Shown here: in pieces, positions 49,504 through 57,801 of the stretch
How positions within the stretch are numbered: the first letter of the stretch is position 1
Layout of the letters: each line of letters starts with the position of its first letter
Assembly (NCBI RefSeq): GCF_900114015.1
Contig: NZ_FORN01000036.1
Location: 1-61,768, forward strand
Direction of reading: 5' to 3'
Source: Caulobacter sp. UNC279MFTsu5.1
GTDB taxonomy: Bacteria > Pseudomonadota > Alphaproteobacteria > Caulobacterales > Caulobacteraceae
Length of the DNA: 61,768 nucleotides
The notes under the pieces: model-generated
What the model saw: only the letters and a program-made list of their open reading frames with translations
Databases searched by the model: none
What the model was told of the DNA's origin: nothing
Program-made: the position numbers and the translations under genes

Positions 49504-49923
49504 GTGACTCGCTCGCCAAGCCTTGGCCGGACCTGGACACGCGGCGTCTTCTTGGCGCTCGCGATCCTGGCGCTCGCCCTGAAGGTCATGGTGCCCGCGG
49601 GCTTCATGACCCAGGCCGAGCCGAAGAACGGCCTGCCGTTCGCGCTGGTCCTCTGCACCGGCCAGGGCCCGCTGGTCGTCCAGCCTGGCGACGCCCTGGA
49701 CCATCACGACAAGACCCCCGCCGAAAAGCCGGGCCACGACGCGCCCTGCCCGTTCGCCAGCCAGGGCGCGACGGCCCCGCCGCCCAGCCCGCTGGCGGTC
49801 GCCCAGGTCGAGTTCGTCGCCTATCGACCGACGGCCGTGACGCGCGCGGTCGATCCGGTCCCAGGGCGCGGCCTGGCCGCGCCGCCATTACCGGCCCGAG
49901 GTCCTCCCAGCCTGCTGATCTAG
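49504..49923 (+). CDS. DUF2946 protein of the copper cluster
   Basis: A 139-residue protein beginning with GTG: one N-terminal membrane helix (GVFLALAILALALKVMVPAGFM), then LVLCTGQGPLVVQ and a His/Cys-containing segment (DHHDK, HDAPCPF). This layout is the DUF2946 family, repeatedly found next to copper-transport or copper-tolerance genes. The short upstream gap after the HtrA-like gene (105 bases) contains no terminator. A TonB receptor follows by 139 bases. Confidence 0.78.
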   Translation: MTRSPSLGRTWTRGVFLALAILALALKVMVPAGFMTQAEPKNGLPFALVLCTGQGPLVVQPGDALDHHDKTPAEKPGHDAPCPFASQGATAPPPSPLAVAQVEFVAYRPTAVTRAVDPVPGRGLAAPPLPARGPPSLLI

Positions 49924-50062
49924 CGTCCGGCCGTCCTACGGCCGGATCCGCTCGCGCGCGCCGCGCCCGGACTCCGTCCGGTCGCTGTTCTCGCACGCGC
50001 CCCTCGCCCAGTTCAGCTTGCCCACGGCCGCGCCCCGCCGCGCGCCCAAGGACCCGGATCGC

Positions 50063-52114
50063 ATGAAGTCCCTTCTGCTGGCCTCAACGGCCGCCCTCTT
50101 CGCCCTGCCCGTTTCCGCCTTCGCCGCCCCGGACGACGATCAAGCCGCCCGCGAAGTCAGTTCCGTCATCGTCACCGCCCGCCCCGATCCGGAAGACCCG
50201 CCCGTGGTCGCCGCCGCGCGCCGGCGGCTGTCCGAAACGCCCGGCGGCGTCTCGGTGATCTCCCAGGAATCCTACGCCAGTCGCCAGGCCCTGGCGCTGG
50301 ACGACATGCTGCGCGACGCGCCCGGGGTCTACGCCCAGCGCAAGTGGGGCGGCGACGTGCGCCTGTCGATCCGAGGCTCGGGCATCGGCAACGCCAGCCA
50401 CAATCGCGGCCTGCTGCTGGCCCAGGACGGCGTGCCGCTGAACGAGGCCGACGGCTATGGCGACAGCCAGGTGGCCGACCCGCTCAACACCCGCTTCACC
50501 GAGGTCTATCGCGGCGGCAACGCCCTGCGCTTCGGCGGCGCCCTGCTGGGCGGGGCGATCAACATGGTCACGCCGACCGGCAAGGACGCCGGCTTCCAGG
50601 AACAGGTCCGTATCGACGGCGGCTCCTACGGCCTGCTGCGCGAGCACCTCGCCCTGGCCCGCCAGTCGGGCGACTGGGACGTCTACGCCGCCGCCACCAA
50701 CCAGACCGGCCAGGGCTGGCGCTCGCAGAGCCAGCAGAACCTCCAGTTCGGCTCCCTGAACATCGGCCGCGGCTTCGGCCAGGACCGCGAGGTGCGCTTC
50801 GTGGTCAACGGCTCCAACGTCAACCAGGAGATCCCCGGCTCCCTGACCCTGGCCCAGTTCGCCGCCAATCCGCGCCAGACGGCCGCCGCCAGCGCCGCCA
50901 ACGACCAGGGCCGCAACCAGCGCGGCCTGCGCGGCTCGCTGCGCACGTCCTGGCGGCTGGGCGACCACACCGTGTTCGAGGGCGCGATCTATGCGGTGTG
51001 GAAGGACCTGGACCACCCGATCTTCCAGGTCATCGACCAGCAGAGCCGCAACTACGGCGCCTTCGGGCGGCTGGACTGGGAGGGCGTGCTGGGCGGGCTG
51101 AAGGCCGACGCCTATCTGGGCGCCTGGTACCGCCAGGGCGACCTGGACTCGGCCTTCTACACCAACCTCAGGGGCGCGCGCGGCGCCCTGCAGTCGCTGT
51201 CCCGGCAGAACGCCAAGGCGGCCGACGTCTTCGCAGAGGGCCGGGTCTTCGCCACCCGGCATCTGGCCCTGGTCGGCGGCCTGACCTGGGGAACCGCCAA
51301 GCGCGACTACCAGAGCTTCGCCGTCCCCGGCGTCGCCACTACCTTCAACCTGGCCGCCGGCAAGGACTACGCCTGGGTCTCGCCGCGCATGGGCCTGCTG
51401 TGGCAGGGAGACGACGGCTCGCAGCTCTTCGCCAACGTCACCCGCTCGGTCGAGCCGCCCAACTTCGGCGCCCTGTCGCCGACCAATGTCGGCTTCGCCC
51501 CGGTGCAGGCCCAGGAGGCCTGGACGGGCGAGGTCGGAGCGCGCGGCCATCGCGGGCCGTTCACCTACGACGTCACGCTCTACCGCGCCCATCTCCAGCA
51601 CGAGCTGCTGCAGTTCGCGGTCGACAGCCAGCACCCGGCCTCGACCTTCAACGCCGACAAGACCGTGCACCAGGGTATCGAGGCGGCGCTGGACTGGAAG
51701 CTGGCTCCGCGTTGGCGGCTGCGCCAGAGCTGGACCCTGTCGGACTTCCGCTTCGACGGCGACGCCCAGTACGGCGACAACCGCCTGCCGATCGTACCCA
51801 AATCCTTCTACCGCGCCGAGCTGCGCTACGACGACGCCCGCGGCTGGTTCGTGGCCCCGTCGGTGGAGTGGTCGGCGACCGACCCGTGGATCGACTACAG
51901 GAACACCAAGGCCGCCCCGTCCTACGCCATCCTCAACCTCAACGCCGGCTGGACGCTGAGCGACCGGATCGCGCTGTTCCTCGACGCCCGCAACCTGGCC
52001 GACAAGGCCTATGCCTCCAACGTCCAGGCGGCCACGACCTGGACCCCGGCCACGGCCGCCGTCTGGCCGGGCGACGGCCGCTCGGTGTTCGGCGGCGTCA
52101 CCGTGTCGTTCTGA
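50063..52114 (+). CDS. TonB-dependent outer-membrane receptor, probably copper-linked
   Basis: A 683-residue receptor from the ATG at 50063 with a Sec signal peptide (MKSLLLASTAALFALPVSAFA). The plug starts after a short linker (SSVIVTARPDPEDPP; GGVSVISQESYASRQ), with RLSIRGSGI and NRGLLLAQDGVPLNEADGYG resembling FecA-type receptors, and the C-terminus ends in the aromatic SVFGGVTVSF. The beta-barrel fills the rest. The neighbours (DUF2946, PCu(A)C, SCO1) point to copper, but the ligand is inferred from context. Confidence 0.93.
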   Translation: MKSLLLASTAALFALPVSAFAAPDDDQAAREVSSVIVTARPDPEDPPVVAAARRRLSETPGGVSVISQESYASRQALALDDMLRDAPGVYAQRKWGGDVRLSIRGSGIGNASHNRGLLLAQDGVPLNEADGYGDSQVADPLNTRFTEVYRGGNALRFGGALLGGAINMVTPTGKDAGFQEQVRIDGGSYGLLREHLALARQSGDWDVYAAATNQTGQGWRSQSQQNLQFGSLNIGRGFGQDREVRFVVNGSNVNQEIPGSLTLAQFAANPRQTAAASAANDQGRNQRGLRGSLRTSWRLGDHTVFEGAIYAVWKDLDHPIFQVIDQQSRNYGAFGRLDWEGVLGGLKADAYLGAWYRQGDLDSAFYTNLRGARGALQSLSRQNAKAADVFAEGRVFATRHLALVGGLTWGTAKRDYQSFAVPGVATTFNLAAGKDYAWVSPRMGLLWQGDDGSQLFANVTRSVEPPNFGALSPTNVGFAPVQAQEAWTGEVGARGHRGPFTYDVTLYRAHLQHELLQFAVDSQHPASTFNADKTVHQGIEAALDWKLAPRWRLRQSWTLSDFRFDGDAQYGDNRLPIVPKSFYRAELRYDDARGWFVAPSVEWSATDPWIDYRNTKAAPSYAILNLNAGWTLSDRIALFLDARNLADKAYASNVQAATTWTPATAAVWPGDGRSVFGGVTVSF

Positions 52115-52143
52115 TCCCCGCCTCTCGCCATAGGACCCTGACC

Positions 52144-52617
52144 ATGAAGCCCTTCCTTGCCGCCCTCGCCGTCGCCGCCTTCGCGATCCCGTCGCTCGCC
52201 GCCGCCGCCCCGAAACCGCCGGCCATCCAAGTCGCCGACGCCTGGTGCCGCGCCGCGCCCAGGGGTGCCCTGGCCGGCGGCTGCTACCTCACCCTGACCG
52301 CCGGCGCCGACGACCGCCTGGTCGCCGTCGAGACCGCCGCCGCCGCCCGCGCCGAGGTCCACACCATGTCGATGGACGGCGGGGTGATGCGCATGCGCAA
52401 GCTGGCCGACGGCGTCGCCCTGCCGGCCGGCAAGCCCGTCGCGCTCAAGCCCGGCGCCGAACACCTGATGCTGATCGGGCCGAAGATCGCCCTGACGCCC
52501 GGCGCCAAGGTCGCCCTGACCCTGCGCTTCAAGTCCGCCGCTCCGGTCACCGTGACCGCGCCGGTCAAGACGGCTCCCATGCCGGCCATGACCGGCATGT
52601 CGATGGAGCATCACTGA
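52144..52617 (+). CDS. Periplasmic copper chaperone PCu(A)C
   Basis: A 157-residue protein with a signal peptide (ending IPSLAAAA) and the DUF461/PCu(A)C fold. The copper-binding Met/His motif is present: HTMSMDGGVMRM and later GAEHLMLIG, with a Met/His-rich tail (MPAMTGMSMEHH). PCu(A)C delivers Cu(I) to the CuA site of cytochrome oxidase together with SCO1. It follows the TonB receptor by 29 bases, and its stop overlaps the SCO1 start (TGATG). Confidence 0.93.
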   Translation: MKPFLAALAVAAFAIPSLAAAAPKPPAIQVADAWCRAAPRGALAGGCYLTLTAGADDRLVAVETAAAARAEVHTMSMDGGVMRMRKLADGVALPAGKPVALKPGAEHLMLIGPKIALTPGAKVALTLRFKSAAPVTVTAPVKTAPMPAMTGMSMEHH

Positions 52618-53198
52618 TGAAGCCCTGGAAAACCGCGACGGTCGCCCTGGCGCTGGCCTGCGCGCCCCTCGCCGCTTGCGACAGGCCCGCCGCCCCAAGC
52701 AGCCCGGGTTCGACGATCCAGATCGGAGGCCCGTTCCAGCTGGTCGACATGAACGGCCGGCCGGTCACCGAGAAGACCCTGCTGGGCAAGCCGACGGCGA
52801 TCTTCTTCGGCTTCACCTATTGCCCCGAGGTCTGCCCGACCACCATGGCCGAGATGACCGCCTGGCTGAAGGCGCTGGGGCCGGACGCCGACAGGCTGAA
52901 CGTCGTCTTCGTCTCGGTCGATCCGGAACGCGACACGCCCGAGCAGCTGAAGCTGTACCTGTCGAACTTCGACCGCCGCATCCAGGGCTTCACCGGTACG
53001 CCGGACGCCATCGCCAGGACCGCCAAGGCCTATCGCGTCTACTACCAGAAGGTGGCGACCGACGGCGGCGGCTACACGCTGGACCATTCCTCGGCGATCT
53101 ACCTGTTCGACGCCAAGGGTCGCTTCGTCGAGCCGATCGGCTACGGCGGCCCGCCCGAGCGGGGCCTGGAGCAGTTGAGGGCCCTGTTGAAGGGGTAA
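52617..53198 (+). CDS. SCO1/SenC-family copper chaperone lipoprotein
   Basis: A 193-residue SCO protein: signal peptide with lipobox LAAC (Cys21), thioredoxin fold with CPEVC in FFGFTYCPEVCPTTMAEMT, and the conserved copper-ligand His in LDHSSAIYLFD. It hands copper to cytochrome oxidase subunit II in concert with PCu(A)C. Translationally coupled to the PCu(A)C gene by a one-base TGATG overlap. A long inverted repeat follows 58 bases after the stop. Confidence 0.95.
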   Translation: MKPWKTATVALALACAPLAACDRPAAPSSPGSTIQIGGPFQLVDMNGRPVTEKTLLGKPTAIFFGFTYCPEVCPTTMAEMTAWLKALGPDADRLNVVFVSVDPERDTPEQLKLYLSNFDRRIQGFTGTPDAIARTAKAYRVYYQKVATDGGGYTLDHSSAIYLFDAKGRFVEPIGYGGPPERGLEQLRALLKG

Positions 53199-53255
53199 AG
53201 CGGACCCCTTAGCTCTCTTGGGCGGCTCGGTATCACCCAAGCCCTCCTTTTGATC

Positions 53256-53383
53256 CGTCATTCCCGCCCTTGTGGCGGGAACCCCTCTATCCACCGCAAG
53301 TGCGGGAGTGTGGCGCGCCGGCGCGCCAAGGCATTTCTCCGTCGGCTGAACCAGAGATTCTCGCCACAAGGGCGAGAATGACG
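53256..53383. repeat. Long inverted repeat with GANTC site, copy 2 (inverted relative to copy 1)
   Basis: A 128-base element with outer arms CGTCATTCCCGCCCTTGTGG and, at the right, CCACAAGGGCGAGAATGACG. Its core GTGTGGCGCGCCGGCGCGCC is the reverse complement of the core at 28332-28355, so the two copies lie in opposite orientation. GATTC (a GANTC site) is in the right arm; the left arm has GGAACC instead. Confidence 0.8.
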
Positions 53384-53441
53384 GACTCGTTGGGGAGTGC
53401 GGCTGAACGCCGATCCGCTCTAATCACAAAGGAAAGAAAGG

Positions 53442-53515
53442 TGGAGGCCCGGCCCGGAATCGAACCGGGGTGCACGGATTTGCAATCCGCTGCGTCACCA
53501 CTCCGCCACCGGGCC
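53442..53515 (-). tRNA. tRNA-Cys (anticodon GCA)
   Basis: On the minus strand GGCCCGG pairs with CCGGGCC in the acceptor stem; the anticodon stem-loop CGGATTGCAAATCCG gives GCA; the T arm is CCCCGGTTCGATTCCGGGG-like and an encoded CCA ends the gene. Length 74 bases. Confidence 0.96.
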
Positions 53516-53614
53516 ATCCGGGTCAACGCAAGCTGCGTCGGCGAAGAGGTCGGTTCGAATACAGGAGCCCGCCGCGCTAGGCAATGGCCATGAGCCGGTT
53601 GATCACAAGCTTGA

Positions 53615-54706
53615 TCACCGGGCCTTTTCCAGCAGCAGCGCCTTGGTCAGGAAGGCCTGGTCCTGTCCGGCCACGCTTAGCCCCGCCGCGCCGAACAGGG
53701 CCGGCAGGTCGGTCTGGGCGTAGGTCGAATAATAGGGCTCGTGGAAATAGGCCGGGAAGGCCTCCAGCAGCCGCGACAGGTCGGGCTCGTCGAGGGGCTG
53801 CACCGAATCGGCGAAGGCCAGAACGCCGCCGGGCTTGAGCACCCGGGCGATCTCGGCGGCCACCACCGGCCGCACGCGCGGCGGCAGTTCGTGGAACAGG
53901 TAGACGCAGGTCACCGCATCCAGGCTGGCGTCGGCGAACGGCAGCCGCTCGGCGTTGGCCTGCACCCCGCCCCGGCCCGAACGGCTGCGGGCGGCGGCCA
54001 GATAGGCGCGCGACAGGTCCAGCCCCGCGATGGCGGCGCGGGGAAAGGCCGCGCCCAGGTCGGCCAGGAAGGCGCCGGAGCCGCAGGCCAGGTCGATGAT
54101 CCGTAGGCCCCGCTGGTCCTTGCCGCGCCAGTGGCGGGCCAGCAGCGACAAGGCCCGACGGCGCATGGCCCCGGCCGCCCCGGAGAACAGCGCCTCGACC
54201 TGGGCCTCGTAGCGGCGGGCGCTGGCGTCGGTGAACCAGCCGCCCGACTGGTAGTGGAAGTTCTGCCGGTAATAGTTGGGATAGCCCTCGGTGCCCGGCG
54301 CCTCGCGCACCTCGACCCCGTCTCCGCGGCGGCGGCGCTGGTCGACGGCCCGGGCGTCGGCGATGACGTCCAGGGCTTCCCGAAAGGCGTCGGCGGGATT
54401 GCGCGGCCCGTCCCCGGTCGGCGGATAGAGACCGGCGGCGACGTCGGCGGCGTCCTTGTCGAAAGCGGTCAGATAGGCCCTGCGCAGCCGGGCGGCCGAG
54501 ACCGGCGGCCCTTGGGGCTCGAACCGGGTCTTGGCCTCGCCGCGCGTCGGCTGGGCCAGGGCGCGGGTGACGCCGCCGGCGGCGGTCCACCAGGCGGCCT
54601 TGACCGCCGCCCTGGCCCGCTGGCCGGCGCCGTCCAGGGCGAACGCGCCACGGCTCTTGGGGAGGGTTTCCCGGGGCTCGCCCGGCTTGGCGGATCGCTC
54701 GTCCAT
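53615..54706 (-). CDS. Class I SAM-dependent methyltransferase
   Basis: A 363-residue protein. The C-terminal half is a methyltransferase domain with motif I IIDLACGSGAFLADLG, motif II-like GLDLSRAYLAAA and LPFADASLDAVTCVYLFHELPP, the last common in ubiquinone/menaquinone-type and small-molecule methylases. The first 170 residues (with GYPNYYRQNFHYQSGGWFTDAS) are a separate N-terminal region not recognised. Substrate unknown. It sits upstream of, and 40 bases from, an RNA methyltransferase gene on the same strand. Confidence 0.88.
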   Translation of the reverse strand: MDERSAKPGEPRETLPKSRGAFALDGAGQRARAAVKAAWWTAAGGVTRALAQPTRGEAKTRFEPQGPPVSAARLRRAYLTAFDKDAADVAAGLYPPTGDGPRNPADAFREALDVIADARAVDQRRRRGDGVEVREAPGTEGYPNYYRQNFHYQSGGWFTDASARRYEAQVEALFSGAAGAMRRRALSLLARHWRGKDQRGLRIIDLACGSGAFLADLGAAFPRAAIAGLDLSRAYLAAARSRSGRGGVQANAERLPFADASLDAVTCVYLFHELPPRVRPVVAAEIARVLKPGGVLAFADSVQPLDEPDLSRLLEAFPAYFHEPYYSTYAQTDLPALFGAAGLSVAGQDQAFLTKALLLEKAR

Positions 54707-54747
54707 GACCGTCTCCCAGACGGCCCCTCCCGAGGAGAGGACTCGTC

Positions 54748-55974
54748 CTAGCGCGAAAACACGCCGACCAGCTCAATATGGGGCGACCACAGGAACTGGT
54801 CCACCGGCAAGACCCGCTCCAGGCGGAAGCCGGCCTCGGTCAGCACCTTGGCGTCTCGGGCGAAGGTGGCCGGGTTGCACGAAACGCCGACCACGCGGGC
54901 CACCTTGGACTTGGCGATCTCGACATGCTGCTCGAAGGCCCCGGCCCGAGGCGGGTCGAGCACGGCGACATCGACCCTGTTCAGCTCGGTCGAAAGCACC
55001 GGCCGGCGGGTCAGGTCGCGGGCCTCGGCGGTGATCGCCTTGAGACCCGAAGCCGTGCCCAGCGCCCCCTTCAGGGCCGCGATGGCGGGGGCGGAGCTGT
55101 CGGCGGCGTAGACCCCGCCGATCTGCGCCAGGCGGAAGGTGAAGGTGCCGACGCCGCTGAACAGGTCGACGATCCGCGACGCGCCCTGGGCCGCCTCGAC
55201 CGCGAACTCGACCATGGCCTTCTCGGCCTGGGGCACGGCCTGCAGGAAGCTGCCGGCCGGCAGGGAGACGACGGCCGGGCCCAGCTTCACCATCGGCTGG
55301 CGGGCCATGTAGATCATCTCGCCGGCCATGGTGACCCGGGCGAAGTCGTGCTCGCCGGCGATCATCGCGGCGCGGACCCGGGCGTCGGCCGACAGCCCGC
55401 CGCTCTTGGCCTCGACGCCGGTGACGTCGATGTCCAGGCCCGTGGCGGTCAGGGTGACGTGCAGGGTCGGGGCCGACTTGGGATGCTCCAGGAACGGCGC
55501 GGCCAGGCGGGCCAGGGCAGGAAAGGCCGCTACCAGCTTCGGATGCGACACCGGGCAGGTCTCGATCCGCGCCAGGTTCCACGAGCGGCGCTCCTTGAAG
55601 CCCAGCCGCGCGCCGCCCTTGCCGCCCCGGGCATGCAGGGCGACGCGGCGGCGCGAGGCCGGCGGCGAGGCGAAGGTCGGCAGCACCTCGGTCTCCAGCC
55701 CCTCGCGGGCCAGTTGGAACCGCACCTGCTCGCGCTTCCACTCCAGATAGGGCGCCGCGTCCCAGTGCTGGAAGGCGCAGCCGCCGCAGACGCCGAAGTG
55801 CGGGCATGGCGGAATCACGCGATCCGGGCTGGGCTCCAGCACCTCGACCAGTTCGCCGCGGTTGCCGGTCATTTCGGCGGTGATCCGCTCGCCGGGCAGG
55901 GTCAGGGGGACGAAAGAGCCCTCGGCGATGCCGTCGCCCTGGGCGCCGACCGCCTGGATCCTCAATTCACGCAT
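54748..55974 (-). CDS. TrmA/RlmCD-type RNA (uracil-5-)methyltransferase
   Basis: A 408-residue methyltransferase from the ATG at 55974 (MRELRIQAVGAQGDG). A TRAM-like N-terminus is followed by a Cys-rich segment (CPHFGVCGGCAFQHW) that binds a 4Fe-4S cluster in RlmD-type enzymes. The methylase domain has DLFSGVGTFTFRLA, the nucleophile region LDPPRAGAFEQ and VSCNPATFARD with the catalytic Cys. It probably makes m5U in 23S rRNA; which position cannot be told from sequence alone. Confidence 0.92.
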   Translation of the reverse strand: MRELRIQAVGAQGDGIAEGSFVPLTLPGERITAEMTGNRGELVEVLEPSPDRVIPPCPHFGVCGGCAFQHWDAAPYLEWKREQVRFQLAREGLETEVLPTFASPPASRRRVALHARGGKGGARLGFKERRSWNLARIETCPVSHPKLVAAFPALARLAAPFLEHPKSAPTLHVTLTATGLDIDVTGVEAKSGGLSADARVRAAMIAGEHDFARVTMAGEMIYMARQPMVKLGPAVVSLPAGSFLQAVPQAEKAMVEFAVEAAQGASRIVDLFSGVGTFTFRLAQIGGVYAADSSAPAIAALKGALGTASGLKAITAEARDLTRRPVLSTELNRVDVAVLDPPRAGAFEQHVEIAKSKVARVVGVSCNPATFARDAKVLTEAGFRLERVLPVDQFLWSPHIELVGVFSR

Positions 55975-56225
55975 GGACAGTCCAATTCGTCTGGCGGAAC
56001 CTTCACCGGGGCTCGGCCATTCTCTGTGATGATTTTTCGGGACGACGCCCGCCATGCCCGCGCCACGATCGGCACGGACAAGATTTCGGATGCTCATAGC
56101 GTATTCCGAGCGAATGCGCGTGAACGAAGATGAACGGGTCGCTCAACAGCCGTTCATCAAGGGCTTGGCAGTTTAGATCGTAAGGTGGGTCCGACTCTCG
56201 GCGGCCCCGGTCGGAGGAGTTTCTC

Positions 56226-56861
56226 ATGATGTTCAAGACCGTTCTCGGCGTCGCCGCCGCGGCCGCCCTCGCCGGCGCGCTGGCTCCGACGATGGCCTCG
56301 GCCCAGGCCTATGGCGCCTATGGCAACGCCGGCGCGTACGGCGGCGGCAACTATGACAGCAACGGCTATTACTACGATCCCTGCCGCCGCAGCACGACGC
56401 AGCGCGGCACGGGCGGCGGCCTGGCCGGAGCCGGCATCGGCGCGGCGATCGGCAGCGGCGTGGCCGCCAAGGGCGCCCGCACCGAAGGCGCTGTGCTGGG
56501 CGGCGTGCTGGGCGCGATCGCCGGTTCGGCCATCGGCCGCAACTCGGCGGCCTGCTCGCCCGGCGCCAATCCGCCGCCGCCCCCGCCGCCGTCCTACAGC
56601 CAGGGTGCCTATAACAGCTACGACCGTCCGGACGACGGCTATTACCGCGACAGCCGCTACGGCGACCGTGACCGCGACTATGACCGCCGCGACGGCTACA
56701 CCTACGAGTCCGAGCGCTCGTACAGCGTGACCGACGGCCGGGCCGACGCCAACGGCTGCACCCTGGCCGAAAGCCCGATCTACCTGCCCGACGGCCGCAC
56801 CCAGAAGCGCTTCGTCCGCGTCTGCCCGGACGCCTCGGGCCGCTACCAGGTCGTCGATTAA
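56226..56861 (+). CDS. Glycine-zipper exported protein
   Basis: A 211-residue protein with a signal peptide (ending ASAQA), a Gly/Tyr-rich segment, a glycine-zipper 2TM domain (GGLAGAGIGAAIGSGVAAKGARTEGAVLGGVLGAIAGSAIG, about 65-105), a Pro run, and a Tyr/Asp/Arg-rich tail. It resembles the 17-kDa-antigen/SlyB group that inserts in or near the outer membrane. A ribosome site (CGGAGGAG) precedes the ATG; a second ATG follows directly. Single gene; a terminator follows. Confidence 0.85.
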   Translation: MMFKTVLGVAAAAALAGALAPTMASAQAYGAYGNAGAYGGGNYDSNGYYYDPCRRSTTQRGTGGGLAGAGIGAAIGSGVAAKGARTEGAVLGGVLGAIAGSAIGRNSAACSPGANPPPPPPPSYSQGAYNSYDRPDDGYYRDSRYGDRDRDYDRRDGYTYESERSYSVTDGRADANGCTLAESPIYLPDGRTQKRFVRVCPDASGRYQVVD

Positions 56862-56891
56862 GCCTGCCCGTTTCTCATTCGATCTTCTTGA

Positions 56892-56922
56892 GGCCGTCGG
56901 CGTTCGCGTCGGCGGCCTTTTT
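56892..56922. terminator. Terminator after the glycine-zipper gene
   Basis: GGCCGTCGGCG, a TTCG loop and CGTCGGCGGCC form an 11-base stem with one wobble, followed by TTTTTC. It also lies at the end of the convergent tlyA-type gene. Confidence 0.85.
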
Positions 56923-56969
56923 CTTTTCGCCCCGCTTCCCGGCGAACGCCGGGATGAGCGGTTGAAAAG

Positions 56970-57701
56970 CTAGCCCTTCACCGCCCACAGCAGGTGCTCC
57001 ACCTGCCCGTCGCCACCGGTGATCGGGCTGGGCGCGACGCCCTTGACCGTCCAGCCCGCCGCCTCGACGAAGGCGCGGACCGAGGCGATGCAGTCGGCGA
57101 TGACCTGCGGGTCCTTGACCAGGCCGCCCTTGCCGACCCGGTCGCGGCCGGCCTCGAACTGCGGCTTGATCAGGCTGACCAGGTCGGCGCCCGGCGCGGC
57201 CAGGGCCAGGGCCACGGGCAGGCACTTCTCGACCGAGATGAAGCTGACGTCGCTGACCACCAGGCGGGGCGCGTCGTCCAGGTGGCCCTCGTCCAGCACC
57301 CGGGCGTCGACGCCGGAGCGGTCGACCACGCGCGGATCGGCGGCGATGCGCGGATGCAGCTGCTCGCGCCCGACATCGACGGCGTAGACCTTGGCCGCGC
57401 CCTTGGACAGCAGCACCTCGGTGAAGCCGCCGGTCGAGGCCCCGACGTCCAGGGCGATCCGGCCCTCGACGGCGATCGGCCACAGGTCCAGGGCGTGCGC
57501 CAGCTTCAGGGCGCCGCGCCCGACCCACGGGAAGGCGGCGACGCCTTCCAGCACGGCCGTCGTCTCGAGTTCCTGCGAAGGCTTTGTCACGACCTTGCCG
57601 TCGGCCTTGACGGCCCCGGCCTCGATGGCGGCGCGGGCCTTGGCCCGGCTGTCGAACAGGCCGGTCTCGACCAGCAGGATGTCGGCGCGCTTGCGTGTCA
57701 T
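56970..57701 (-). CDS. TlyA-family rRNA 2'-O-methyltransferase
   Basis: A 243-residue protein: an N-terminal S4 RNA-binding domain (RADILLVETGLFDSRAKARAAIEAGAVKADGK) and an FtsJ-type methylase (GRIALDVGASTGGFTEVLL, VYAVDVGREQLHPRI, LVVSDVSFISVEKCLP, SLIKPQFEAGRD). TlyA methylates 16S and 23S rRNA cytidines in some bacteria and is often annotated as hemolysin; the S4 plus K-D-K-E methylase arrangement supports the rRNA role. Confidence 0.92.
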   Translation of the reverse strand: MTRKRADILLVETGLFDSRAKARAAIEAGAVKADGKVVTKPSQELETTAVLEGVAAFPWVGRGALKLAHALDLWPIAVEGRIALDVGASTGGFTEVLLSKGAAKVYAVDVGREQLHPRIAADPRVVDRSGVDARVLDEGHLDDAPRLVVSDVSFISVEKCLPVALALAAPGADLVSLIKPQFEAGRDRVGKGGLVKDPQVIADCIASVRAFVEAAGWTVKGVAPSPITGGDGQVEHLLWAVKG

Positions 57702-57801
57702 CGGCCGCCTGTAGCACGACTTGCGGGCGCCGCGCCTTCCGGTTCACAGTGATCGCCGTTCACCGACGCGCCCGAGACGTCGGGACGCCCGAGGAAACCT
57801 G

